DNA from: Candidatus Babeliales bacterium | GTDB lineage: Bacteria > Babelota > Babeliae > Babelales > Vermiphilaceae | NCBI GenBank assembly: GCA_020050795.1 | Contig: JAGVKD010000001.1 | Span: 1-32,116 of the forward strand | Reading direction: 5' to 3' | DNA length: 32,116 bases | Shown: positions 7,327 through 14,174 of the stretch, piece after piece | How positions within the stretch are numbered: the stretch's first letter is position 1 | How the letters are laid out: every line of letters starts with the position of its first letter | Translations under genes and position numbers: made by a program | Notes under the pieces: generated by a model | What the model was told of the DNA's origin: nothing | What the model saw: the letters and a program-made list of their open reading frames with translations, nothing else | Database searches by the model: none

Positions 7327-7926
7327 TCAATTTCTGTAACGCTTATTAAATTCGGCGATACATTGCTTGTTATACTGATATGCAGAAAAAAGAGATAGGA
7401 AAATAGTCACCGCAAGAAAAACTGCCTCGGTACCATTCCACCAAAATGCTCCAGCCACACCCAACGGTTGCGCAGGATTTAAGATAATGATCGTAATGGT
7501 CATCATTTGAAATGCGGTTTTAATTTTTCCCCAATAAGAAACGGGGATCGAAAAGTTATGCTCAAGCGCAAGCTGGCGCAAACCCATCATGAAAATTTCC
7601 CGCCCGATCAACAGAACCACCCAATAAAAATAAATTTTATTCGCGGCCTGCAACGCAATCAAAACTGAGTAGACCAAGAACTTGTCTGCTATCGGATCGA
7701 GAGCTCGGCCAAGCGCCGTTTCCTGCCGATATTTGCGAGCTAAATAACCGTCTAAAAAATCGGTGAATGAGAATATAACAAACAAAAAAGCCAACGCTGC
7801 ATTGATCCAAAACACATTCGCGGGAAGCAAATAGACCAAGAGTATCGGCAAAACTAGGGGGGATAAAATAAGACGGAATAAGGTGAGAAGTGTGGGAATA
7901 TTAAAAAGACCTCGATGATCTTGCAT
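7327..7926 (-). CDS. pgsA: CDP-diacylglycerol--glycerol-3-phosphate 3-phosphatidyltransferase
   Basis: PgsA makes phosphatidylglycerol phosphate from CDP-diacylglycerol and glycerol-3-phosphate in the inner membrane, the committed step to phosphatidylglycerol and cardiolipin. The 199-residue length is normal. The CDP-alcohol phosphotransferase motif DG-x2-AR-x8-G-x3-D-x3-D is complete around residues 59-81 (DGYLARKYRQETALG then RALDPIADK). Four to six hydrophobic helices flank it, starting with LFRLILSPLVLPILLVYLL. The start is ATG 7926 with AAGG upstream. It lies downstream of tRNA-Met and the repeat cluster on the same strand, so it may share their transcript. Confidence 0.93.
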   Translation of the reverse strand: MQDHRGLFNIPTLLTLFRLILSPLVLPILLVYLLPANVFWINAALAFLFVIFSFTDFLDGYLARKYRQETALGRALDPIADKFLVYSVLIALQAANKIYFYWVVLLIGREIFMMGLRQLALEHNFSIPVSYWGKIKTAFQMMTITIIILNPAQPLGVAGAFWWNGTEAVFLAVTIFLSLFSAYQYNKQCIAEFNKRYRN

Positions 7927-8029
7927 GAGAACCTTGTTTAAGTTTCTGAGCTGCCTGTCTACGTTAATCAGTCTTCGCCTGACGGCTTCTTCGGAGTAAA
8001 CAACTTCTTCAGGCTATCGTCATATGGCT

Positions 8030-8062
8030 TGTCCGTCTACGTTCTTCGAACTACTTCGGACA
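8030..8062. repeat. Extragenic palindrome in the pgsA-tRNA gap
   Basis: TGTCCG at 8030-8035 pairs with CGGACA at 8057-8062, and GTTC/GAAC (8041-8044, 8048-8051) forms an inner stem. The surrounding stretch 7945-8084 is unusually rich in TCTTCG, CTTCTTCAGG and GTCTACGTT fragments and has no reading frame that looks real. It reads like degenerate, stacked copies of repeat elements related to the tRNA-linked repeat beside it. Confidence 0.55.
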
Positions 8063-8084
8063 GTCTCCGCTTTCAGCTTCTTCA

Positions 8085-8140
8085 GGCGCCAGCCAGACGA
8101 AGCTTGCCGAGCCTGAAGGCCCGGATAAGCGTAGACTGGT
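8085..8140 (-). repeat. tRNA-linked palindromic repeat, copy A (after tRNA-Met)
   Basis: A 56-base unit that matches 9903-9958 at 52 of 56 positions and ends on the CCA of tRNA-Met. On the minus strand it folds into a hairpin: inner 7-bp stem (8107-8113 with 8118-8124) with a TTCA loop and one G-U wobble, and an outer interrupted stem (8093-8105 with 8127-8139) that includes the tRNA CCA. Position 8100/8132 is an A-T pair here and T-A in the other copy. Confidence 0.8.
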
Positions 8141-8213
8141 AGCGACGCAGGGACTCGAACCCCGGACCTACGGATTATGATTCCGCCGCTCTAACCAGCT
8201 GAGCTACGTCGCC
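8137..8213 (-). tRNA. tRNA-Met (CAT), probably elongator
   Basis: A 77-base cloverleaf on the minus strand with encoded CCA. The 5' arm GGCGACG pairs with CGTCGCT (one G-T pair at the end). The D arm is GCTCAGCTGGTTAGAGC, the anticodon loop ATCATAA gives CAT, and the T arm contains GGTTCGAGTC. The body resembles the elongator methionine tRNA (GGCTACGTAGCTCAG in E. coli). An Ile2 identity by lysidine is less likely, since the tRNA at 27247 looks more like Ile2. Confidence 0.9.
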
Positions 8214-8236
8214 ACGCATTTCACACTAAAAGTATA

Positions 8237-9781
8237 CTAAAAACTTAGTTTTTTCACACTAAAATTTTCAAAAACGAATTTAAAAATGGCCTTGAGGAAG
8301 AAGAGTCCTGTGATCAATGTGGACACAATCCCAAGCATCATGGTTACCGCAAAACCCTGGATAGGGCCAGTGCCAAACCAGTAGAGCACAGCACCCACAA
8401 TAAAGGTGGTGATGTTTGCGTCTATGATCACCATAGCAGCTCCGGAGAATCCGCGATTGACCGCCTCTTTGACCCCAACACCTTGGCTCATAAGCTCTCT
8501 GATCTCTTCATAGATCAAAATGGAGGCATCGATAGCCATACCCACCGTGAGAACCATGCCGGCAATACCAGGCAAGGTCAGCGTTGCGCCAAACCATGCC
8601 ATCCCCATCAAGACAATCAATAAGTTATAGATCAAAGTAATGAAGGCAAAAAGACCTGGAAGGCGATAGTAGAACAAGCTGAACACAAACAGCAAAGCCA
8701 TTCCCACTAAGCAGGAGGTGATCCCCTGACGAATTGCTTCATGACCCAATGAAGGACCAATTTGGCGTTCTTCTTCAAAAGTTACCGGTGCTACAAACGC
8801 GCCTGATTTGAGCAAGAGCGCGAGCTCTTTTGTTTCATCAGGAGTGAAACGACCACTAATCTGACCATCGGTACGAATTGCTGAATTGATGTTTGCCGAT
8901 TGGATAATGACATCATCAAGTACAATAGCCAATTGGCGCCCTGTATTTCTGCTGGTCAATTCATAGAAACGCTGTCCACCCTCATCGGTCAAGCGGAAGG
9001 AAACCACTGGCTGAACACCAGAATCTCCACCAATACCTGCAAATGCATCTTTTAAATATTTGCCCGTAATTTCTGGATATTTGCTGACAAGATAAAAACC
9101 TTCGCGCTTATCGCGGCCGGGCAGAATCTCTTTGTCGCCTGGCAAATCGCCATCGTATTCATACAAAATGTCTTCACGTGTCGGTGCATATTTTTCAACT
9201 AAACGAAAATCTAGTTGCGCTGCACGACCGATCATGTTTTTTGCTTGCTGCGGATCAGAAACATCCGGCATCTCAATAATAATATTTTCGCCTTGAGAAG
9301 AGATAGGAATATCGGCAACACCAAGTCTGTTAACACGTGTACGCAAAACTTCGATGTTACGCGCTACGGCATCAATTTTGATATCTTTAATTTTGGCATC
9401 TGAGAAATTTAAGCGAACTTCTTTTTCTTGCACTTTTTGTTGCAAGTCAGGGAATTCTGCTTTGATAAAAGAAGCAGCTGATTGGGTATCTTGTAGAGAA
9501 TCAAAGGTCAGAATAATTTCATTTTTTTCTATGCGATGGGAATCAACACGAATATCTTGTGTTGCACGCAAACGGGATTCAATAGACTGGAAATTATCAA
9601 TCAAAGTAGCTTCTATGGCCTTATCAGTTTGGACATGGAGGGTGAGGAACGTACCCCCGACTAAATCGATACCAAAATGTAATTTTTGTCGCAGGGGCAT
9701 TAGGAAATAGATTCCTATACCTGCTAATACGAGCCAGAAAGTTAACTCGGAAAAAATCATTCGTCGCGCAGAGATGTTCAT
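8237..9781 (-). CDS. secD: Protein translocase subunit SecD
   Basis: SecD is an inner-membrane partner of SecYEG that uses the proton gradient to help pull proteins into the periplasm. The 514-residue protein has an N-terminal helix, the family motif FGIDLVGGTFLTL (about residues 35-47), a large periplasmic P1 region with VNRLGVADIPISSQGENIII and FRLTDEGGQRFYELT, and five C-terminal helices. These include GMVLTVGMAIDASILIYEEI and the NITTFIVGAVLYWFG segment typical of RND-type SecD. The start is ATG 9781 with AGGAG six bases upstream. SecF, normally fused or directly downstream, is absent here; tRNA-Met follows after 23 bases. The many signal-peptide proteins in this window would be its clients. 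Confidence 0.96.
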   Translation of the reverse strand: MNISARRMIFSELTFWLVLAGIGIYFLMPLRQKLHFGIDLVGGTFLTLHVQTDKAIEATLIDNFQSIESRLRATQDIRVDSHRIEKNEIILTFDSLQDTQSAASFIKAEFPDLQQKVQEKEVRLNFSDAKIKDIKIDAVARNIEVLRTRVNRLGVADIPISSQGENIIIEMPDVSDPQQAKNMIGRAAQLDFRLVEKYAPTREDILYEYDGDLPGDKEILPGRDKREGFYLVSKYPEITGKYLKDAFAGIGGDSGVQPVVSFRLTDEGGQRFYELTSRNTGRQLAIVLDDVIIQSANINSAIRTDGQISGRFTPDETKELALLLKSGAFVAPVTFEEERQIGPSLGHEAIRQGITSCLVGMALLFVFSLFYYRLPGLFAFITLIYNLLIVLMGMAWFGATLTLPGIAGMVLTVGMAIDASILIYEEIRELMSQGVGVKEAVNRGFSGAAMVIIDANITTFIVGAVLYWFGTGPIQGFAVTMMLGIVSTLITGLFFLKAIFKFVFENFSVKKLSF

Positions 9782-9902
9782 GCACAGCTCCTAGAAAGAT
9801 AGGTAAAATGCCAATTTCTCTCAACTTTTTACTACTAGAAGTCTCCCTACCCAATCTCGCAAGCTTCGATTGGGGCTAGCGCCGGTTACTTTATCGAGTA
9901 AT

Positions 9903-9958
9903 GGCGTCAGCCAGGCGTAGCTTGCCGAGCCTGAAGGCCCGGATAAGCGAAGACTGGT
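9903..9958 (-). repeat. tRNA-linked palindromic repeat, copy B (after tRNA-Leu)
   Basis: Second copy of the 56-base unit at 8085-8140, again ending exactly at the tRNA CCA plus discriminator base. The four differences lie at 9907, 9915, 9918 and 9950; 9918 (T) and 9950 (A) form a pair that is A-T in the other copy. Confidence 0.8.
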
Positions 9959-10039
9959 GCCGAAGAGGGGACTCGAACCCCTACGAGTTTCCTCACGGCC
10001 CCCTCAAGACCGCGTGTCTACCAGTTTCACCACTTCGGC
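9955..10039 (-). tRNA. tRNA-Leu (GAG)
   Basis: An 85-base class II tRNA on the minus strand with encoded CCA. Acceptor arms GCCGAAG and CTTCGGC pair fully. The segment GGTGAAACTGGTAGACACGC is the usual leucine D arm. The anticodon loop TTGAGGG between CGGTC and GGCCG gives GAG. A long variable arm (GTGAGGAAACTCGT) is followed by GGTTCGAGTCC. The secD gene follows on the same strand after repeat copy B. Confidence 0.95.
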
Positions 10040-10064
10040 ACAAAAAAGAGATTTCATGGAGAAA

Positions 10065-10092
10065 AGCGTACCAGTTCCGCGAGATTTGGCAA
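10065..10092 (-). promoter_or_regulatory. Possible promoter of tRNA-Leu
   Basis: Minus-strand TTGCCA (10087-10092) and TACGCT (10065-10070), 16 bases apart, 25 bases before the tRNA 5' end. The -10 match is modest. The rest of 10040-10210 shows no gene. Confidence 0.4.
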
Positions 10093-10212
10093 CTTTTTCC
10101 CTGTAATTGAAGCCACTTAGCTACCCATAGCAAAATCTACTAGGCAAAAACGAAAATCTATACCTGTAAATGGGGGGATTTAAAAGGCTTTTAGTGGGTT
10201 CTTTTGACTCTG

Positions 10213-10240
10213 TTGAAGCATATTAGGTATGCTATATATA
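10213..10240 (+). promoter_or_regulatory. Promoter with possible operator before the Cys-rich secreted protein gene
   Basis: TTGAAG at 10213-10218 and an extended -10 TATGCTATATATA ending at 10240, about 35 bases before the start codon. Between them AGCATA (10217-10222) and TATGCT (10228-10233) form a 6-bp inverted repeat with loop TTAGG, placed where a repressor could act. The extended -10 resembles the one at 19614-19624 before another secreted-protein gene. Confidence 0.5.
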
Positions 10241-10275
10241 GAAGGATAGTAGGCTCTTTAACTTAGGGGATAACG

Positions 10276-10536
10276 ATGAAGAAGCTACTTATTTTGGCAC
10301 TCTTGGTTCCAGCTTTGATGTCAGCTGACAACTGTCCAGGTGGTCAGTGTGCTCGTCAAAAACGGGCTGCAGTAGTTAACACTACTTCGAACCAAAAAAA
10401 CCAAAAACAGTGCAAATGCAACAAGAAAAAGTGTTCTGCTTGTAACGCGAGAAAAAAGCGTGAGGCTAGTCAGCGTGCAGCAGCAACAACAACAGGACGC
10501 ACACGATCTTGTGTCGGTGGCCAATGTTCTAGATAA
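10276..10536 (+). CDS. Small secreted cysteine-rich basic protein (86 aa)
   Basis: No family recognised. The first 17 residues, MKKLLILALLVPALMSA, are a clear signal peptide. The mature part of about 69 residues is strongly basic (many K and R) and has eight cysteines at 20, 25, 46, 48, 53, 56, 79 and 84. The two ends carry the same motif, CPGGQC-A-R and CVGGQC-S-R, around a central CKCNKKKCSAC cluster and an alanine/threonine linker. Such even, paired cysteines suggest disulfides or metal binding outside the cytoplasm. The start is ATG 10276 with AGGGG upstream. It is a single-gene unit: a promoter lies upstream and a strong hairpin terminator directly after the stop. Possible roles include a host-directed or antimicrobial peptide; neither is proven. 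Confidence 0.82.
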   Translation: MKKLLILALLVPALMSADNCPGGQCARQKRAAVVNTTSNQKNQKQCKCNKKKCSACNARKKREASQRAAATTTGRTRSCVGGQCSR

Positions 10537-10541
10537 AAAAA

Positions 10542-10575
10542 GGCCCGTCATTTGCTTCGCGGTAAATGACGGGCC
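10542..10575. terminator. Bidirectional terminator between convergent secreted-protein genes
   Basis: A 12-bp stem (10542-10553 with 10564-10575), GGCCCGTCATTT on the left, with a T-rich stretch to the right and seven A to the left. It serves the Cys-rich protein gene and, on the other strand, the gene ending at 10598. The stem shares CCCGTCATTTG with the terminator at 2041. Confidence 0.9.
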
Positions 10576-10597
10576 CTTTTTCTTGCTCTTTTTTTAA

Positions 10598-11911
10598 CTA
10601 GTCTTCTTCTTCAATTTCCACTTCTTCGACTTGCCCACCACCACCAAAAATAAGGTCGTATGGCCAACGAATGATTCCCCAAATGGAACTGAAGAACGAA
10701 CCTATCGCAGAAAATATTGAACTGATGATGCCACCAGATTCTTCTTCCTCTTGCTCTTCTTCTTGAGCTACTGGCGCTTTTGTCAGACGCTCAACTTGCA
10801 TTTTGAAATCAATGCCTTTTTCTTTGAGCGCTGCAACCGTACTTTGTACACGGTCAACTTGTTCGCGCACTGTCACTACTAGTTGGTCAAAATGGGGTGC
10901 GTAACTAACATCGATATAGGTGCGTATGTCTTTAATGTTACGGCCCGCAGTATCAACGCGGTAATACAGTTCACGTGCTTTTGTATCATCAAGCACACGT
11001 GCTATTTCTTTGAATGCTTGCCACGCTTCGCTATCATACCCACGGACACGATTGATTTGTTCCATCAGTTGCGAAAGCGCATCATCGATATCGCGATCTA
11101 ACTGATTAATCGCCATCACATCTTTGTGCATCTGCTCAAGCATTTCCCGTTCATTGCGTACTGCATTGAGTACTGAACGTTCATTTGCATCGAGAGCGCC
11201 TTGATCTTCACGTTCTTTTTCTAACGTTGCAATTAACTGATCAAGCAACGCTTGCAATTCACCTTGGCTCAATCCAATACCAATATAGAATGGATCTAAT
11301 ATTGATTTATCAACTTCATTTCGAGTGGAGAAAAAGCGCATACGTGATTCAAAGATTGATTGAACAATTGCACGAATTTTTTCGTATTTTTGTTCAGCAC
11401 GTTCCCACCAAATGCGTTTGAATAGCCAATTGCCTTGTGGACTTTCAAGATCGACCGTATCGATCCCTTCAATCTCAGGAAGCACTACATCTTCTTCAGT
11501 GTCGGCATATGGGCTTGGGGCAGCTGGTGCCATAGCAGGTTCTGGATGAGCTGGGGCGGGCACACTTGGCATCACCACCTGAGGCGCTACTGGTACCGAT
11601 TCGGGTGCTGGTTGAGGTGAAACTTGCTCTGGCTGCACAACAGCTGGTTGCGCTGCTGGCTGCTCTGGAACCGGCACCGGTTGTGGACTCGGTTCTGCAA
11701 CTGGTTGCTCAACGATCGTTTCTTGTGTGACTACTTCCTGCGCAGGAGGATTGGTCGACGGACTTACCGCCGGTGCCGGTTGCTCGGTAAGAGGCGGTTC
11801 AGTCTCAATGCTAAAATCTTCCTCTGCTGAAAGATCTGGAACTGGCTGCTCATCTTGGGCAATCACACTCACAAAACAACCGAGAACAAGAATCAATATA
11901 CTCTTCTTCAT
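10598..11911 (-). CDS. Secreted Pro/Glu/Val-rich coiled-coil protein (437 aa)
   Basis: No known family. Start chosen at ATG 11911, six codons inside the longest frame, because AAAGGAG lies just before it and it opens the signal peptide MKKSILILVLGCFVSVIA directly. After cleavage comes about 110 residues of low complexity rich in P, V, Q, E and A (for example EQPAAQPAVVQPEQVSPQPA), like a flexible stalk. Then a charged helical region of roughly 230 residues (ERAEQKYEKIRAIVQSIFES, LDQLIATLEKEREDQGALDA) with coiled-coil spacing follows. Near the end a glycine/serine-rich hydrophobic stretch, SGGIISSIFSAIGSFFSSIW, could sit on or in a membrane, and an all-acidic tail EEVEIEEED closes it. An extended surface or periplasm-spanning protein is plausible. 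Confidence 0.8.
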   Translation of the reverse strand: MKKSILILVLGCFVSVIAQDEQPVPDLSAEEDFSIETEPPLTEQPAPAVSPSTNPPAQEVVTQETIVEQPVAEPSPQPVPVPEQPAAQPAVVQPEQVSPQPAPESVPVAPQVVMPSVPAPAHPEPAMAPAAPSPYADTEEDVVLPEIEGIDTVDLESPQGNWLFKRIWWERAEQKYEKIRAIVQSIFESRMRFFSTRNEVDKSILDPFYIGIGLSQGELQALLDQLIATLEKEREDQGALDANERSVLNAVRNEREMLEQMHKDVMAINQLDRDIDDALSQLMEQINRVRGYDSEAWQAFKEIARVLDDTKARELYYRVDTAGRNIKDIRTYIDVSYAPHFDQLVVTVREQVDRVQSTVAALKEKGIDFKMQVERLTKAPVAQEEEQEEEESGGIISSIFSAIGSFFSSIWGIIRWPYDLIFGGGGQVEEVEIEEED

Positions 11912-11939
11912 CGCACTCCTTTGAATCACAATTTCATTT

Positions 11940-12401
11940 TTACAGGTTTTCTGAAAGATCTTTCAGTTCATCCATCAAAGCGTTTGATAGCTCTTTTGCG
12001 TCTGCAGATGTATAGCTCCAGCGCACGCCGCTTTCAACTTTTGTGAGAACTGAACGGTCACTCTTGATGTCGATAATATCAATACGCACAACGTTCATCA
12101 ATGGATGCACTGATGATGGCGCACGGACAACGCCGGCACGACCAAGGACACTATACGCAACAATGTTTTCATCAAGGAAACAGAGCATGATTTTTTTCTG
12201 CCAAACCATATTGTGATATCCAATATGATCTTTGTGAATAGAAATCAAAATACTTTCAAGCCCTTTTGGATACACACATTGAAGCGGAGTTGTATGTGGC
12301 AACCCTTTTTCAGAAAATGTCGCCAAGACTGCTACCGTTTTTCCTGCTTTAAGCACTTCTACCAAGTCTTCAGGTAACTTAACTCCGACATGCTTTGCCA
12401 T
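11940..12401 (-). CDS. Pyridoxamine 5'-phosphate oxidase-like split-barrel protein
   Basis: A 153-residue cytoplasmic protein of the PNPOx-like FMN-binding split-barrel group. The pattern TVAVLATFSEKGLPHTTPLQ (residues 22-41), then ILISIHKDHIGYHNMVWQKK and MLCFLDENIVAYSVLGRAGV, matches the strand order of this fold, where a short substrate or flavin-contact sequence precedes the first hairpin. It is shorter than true PdxH and lacks its C-terminal R-x-x-x-R-L-x-P end, so it is unlikely to make pyridoxal phosphate; FMN-dependent reductase or heme-handling roles are more usual for such proteins. Start ATG 12401 with GGAG seven bases upstream. Neighbours give no functional hint. Confidence 0.75.
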   Translation of the reverse strand: MAKHVGVKLPEDLVEVLKAGKTVAVLATFSEKGLPHTTPLQCVYPKGLESILISIHKDHIGYHNMVWQKKIMLCFLDENIVAYSVLGRAGVVRAPSSVHPLMNVVRIDIIDIKSDRSVLTKVESGVRWSYTSADAKELSNALMDELKDLSENL

Positions 12402-12466
12402 GTGTAAACTCCATAATCAACGACAATTTAATTTTATAACTTTTCAATTTCCTCATTACCGCACAA

Positions 12467-13624
12467 CTAAGAAGACAATTGCATAATTACTTGATTCTCT
12501 AATGCTAAACCCGCAGGTGTTAGGCGCAATTGGCCATTAGCATCGGTTAGTAATTTTTGCTCTCGTAGCTGCACAATAGCTCGTGCAATATCTGCACACG
12601 CTTCAGAACCCAATCCTTCCATGATTGCTTCACACGTAACTCCCTCTCTTCTACGAAGCCCAAGCATAATACGCTCAAGACGCACTTGCTGAGGAGTTAA
12701 TTCTTCGGAAAAAGAAATTATCGATTTACCTTGCTCAACTCCATGCATGTATTTCATCAAATTTTGTTCATTCTGAAATCGCCGCATACCGTCAAACGAG
12801 CACGCTCCAAGGCCAAATGCATAATACGGTTTTCGCTCCCAATACATAGTATTGTGACGAGATTCATATCCTGGTTTTGCAAAATTCGACAACTCATATT
12901 GTTCAAACCCATGTTCTTGCAAAAAATCACGTGACCAATAATACAAATCCACCACTGCATCATCTGCAGGCAGCACAACCGTATTCTTTTTTACCTGAAA
13001 ATATAATTGCGTATTTTCATGTATTGTTAAAAAATACATCGAAAGATGTTTAATCGGCCAAGTAACGACCTCTTCAAGTAAATCCTTCCACTCCCTTTCT
13101 GATACCTCCGGAAGGCCCAAAATTAAATCAACTGAGAGATTGTCGAAATAGTCTTTCGCGTTATTAAGCAAAAAATATACTTGGTCTGCCGTTTGATGAC
13201 GGTTCATCTTTTGAAGGACGCCATCTTTGAGGCTCTGGACCCCTATGCTTAATCGGTTAATTCCTACTTCTTTCCAAACCTTCAGTTGGTCAAGAGAAAC
13301 GGTTCCCGGATTGACCTCAATAGTAATTTCTATGTCCTTACCAAAAAGGAACATACCCTCTAGTGTACCAAACATGTCAAGTAGCAGTGGGTTTGGATAG
13401 GTACTTGGCGTTCCGCCGCCAAAGAAAATCGTTTTCAATAAGGGTTTCTGCCCAGTTTTTGCAATCAGATCGGTTATCTCTTTTTTGAGCACTTCGTGAT
13501 ACCGCCCCATGAATTGGTCGTGCGAGGCTAATGCCACAAAGGGGCAAAAATGGCACCGATAGGGACAAAATGGCCAATGGATATAGACAGAGTGCGCAAC
13601 AGCACTCGTATCAAAGTGCAACAA
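12467..13624 (-). CDS. hemW: Radical SAM heme chaperone HemW-type protein
   Basis: A radical SAM enzyme of the HemN/HemW family. The cluster-binding motif is YIHWPFCPYRCHFCPF (C-x3-C-x2-C). It is followed by FFGGGTPSTYP (SAM contact), EVNPGTVSLDQL, GINRLSIGVQSL, LSVDLILGLPE and YELSNFAKPGYESRHNTMYW, all standard for the family, with a C-terminal winged-helix-like HemN domain. Bacterial HemW inserts or carries heme and is not a coproporphyrinogen oxidase. The frame stays open to GTG 13690, but I prefer TTG 13624. AGGGGG lies six bases before it, it begins 17 bases after the upstream stop codon instead of overlapping it, and the resulting 385 residues fit the usual length near 380. It is last in a run starting at serS. 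Confidence 0.9.
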   Translation of the reverse strand: MLHFDTSAVAHSVYIHWPFCPYRCHFCPFVALASHDQFMGRYHEVLKKEITDLIAKTGQKPLLKTIFFGGGTPSTYPNPLLLDMFGTLEGMFLFGKDIEITIEVNPGTVSLDQLKVWKEVGINRLSIGVQSLKDGVLQKMNRHQTADQVYFLLNNAKDYFDNLSVDLILGLPEVSEREWKDLLEEVVTWPIKHLSMYFLTIHENTQLYFQVKKNTVVLPADDAVVDLYYWSRDFLQEHGFEQYELSNFAKPGYESRHNTMYWERKPYYAFGLGACSFDGMRRFQNEQNLMKYMHGVEQGKSIISFSEELTPQQVRLERIMLGLRRREGVTCEAIMEGLGSEACADIARAIVQLREQKLLTDANGQLRLTPAGLALENQVIMQLSS

Positions 13625-13640
13625 GAAAAACCCCCTAAAC

Positions 13641-14165
13641 TTATGATTTAGTTTTTGCCGCCGGAATAGTCCGCTGAATAATGGACTCACATAATGCTAT
13701 ATGTGCGCGACTCTGTTCTTTGAGCGCATCCTGATTGGCAAATTTAATCAAATAACCACCATTTACAACCGCAGACACATCCTCGAGAACATCTTGCGTA
13801 AAATGCTTTTCTTTTAGATACGCAAGCAATTCAGTATCTGTTTTGCCACGCGTATCGTACTCATATCGTTCTGCAAAATATTCTTTGAGAATGTCTGTCA
13901 ATGAGCCATATACTTTTTTAGTTTCTTCACGGGTCTGGCATGGCACTGCATGCAACGCACCGCACAAACGTAATGCTTTTTGCCAAGGCAATTCTGGCAC
14001 ACGGCGCTTTACCCACCAGCGAATGATCAACACAAGCGCAAGCAGCGCAATCAACACCGCGCATGAACATGCAAGCACAAAAAACCATGTTGTTTGCCAA
14101 AATGGAATATGCCATGTGCTATAAATACCGTAGAGATCTCTTTCATCAAGCTGCAATTCAGTCAT
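13641..14165 (-). CDS. DUF4381-like single-span membrane protein
   Basis: A 174-residue protein with one strong membrane helix at about residues 27-50 (WFFVLACSCAVLIALLALVL) preceded by a short periplasm-side segment DIYGIYSTWHIPFW-like in pattern. After the helix come the basic WWVKRR and a cytoplasmic helical domain containing LPWQKALRLCGAL, TDILKEYFAERYEYDTRGKT and DTELLAYL. This matches the DUF4381 proteins that accompany DUF58 and vWA proteins in Bat-type (Bacteroides aerotolerance-like) operons. It starts 9 bases after the DUF58 gene, with AGGAG six bases before ATG 14165. Function in the family is not firmly known; a link to envelope stress or chaperone-like complex assembly is usually proposed. 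Confidence 0.7.
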   Translation of the reverse strand: MTELQLDERDLYGIYSTWHIPFWQTTWFFVLACSCAVLIALLALVLIIRWWVKRRVPELPWQKALRLCGALHAVPCQTREETKKVYGSLTDILKEYFAERYEYDTRGKTDTELLAYLKEKHFTQDVLEDVSAVVNGGYLIKFANQDALKEQSRAHIALCESIIQRTIPAAKTKS

Positions 14166-14174
14166 GCACCACTC

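Noticed and set aside
9901-10110. Plus-strand 69-codon open frame
   Set aside because: It reads across repeat copy B and the tRNA-Leu gene on the wrong strand; the typical tRNA-antisense peptide pattern shows it is not a protein.
10321-10551. Minus-strand 76-codon frame opposite the Cys-rich protein
   Set aside because: It is the antisense of a well-supported gene and includes the terminator; its odd serine/cysteine/threonine content reflects the other strand.
11435-11924. Tryptophan/cysteine-rich plus-strand frames over the proline-rich protein
   Set aside because: Shadows of the repetitive P/Q/E codons of the minus-strand gene; no ribosome binding sites.
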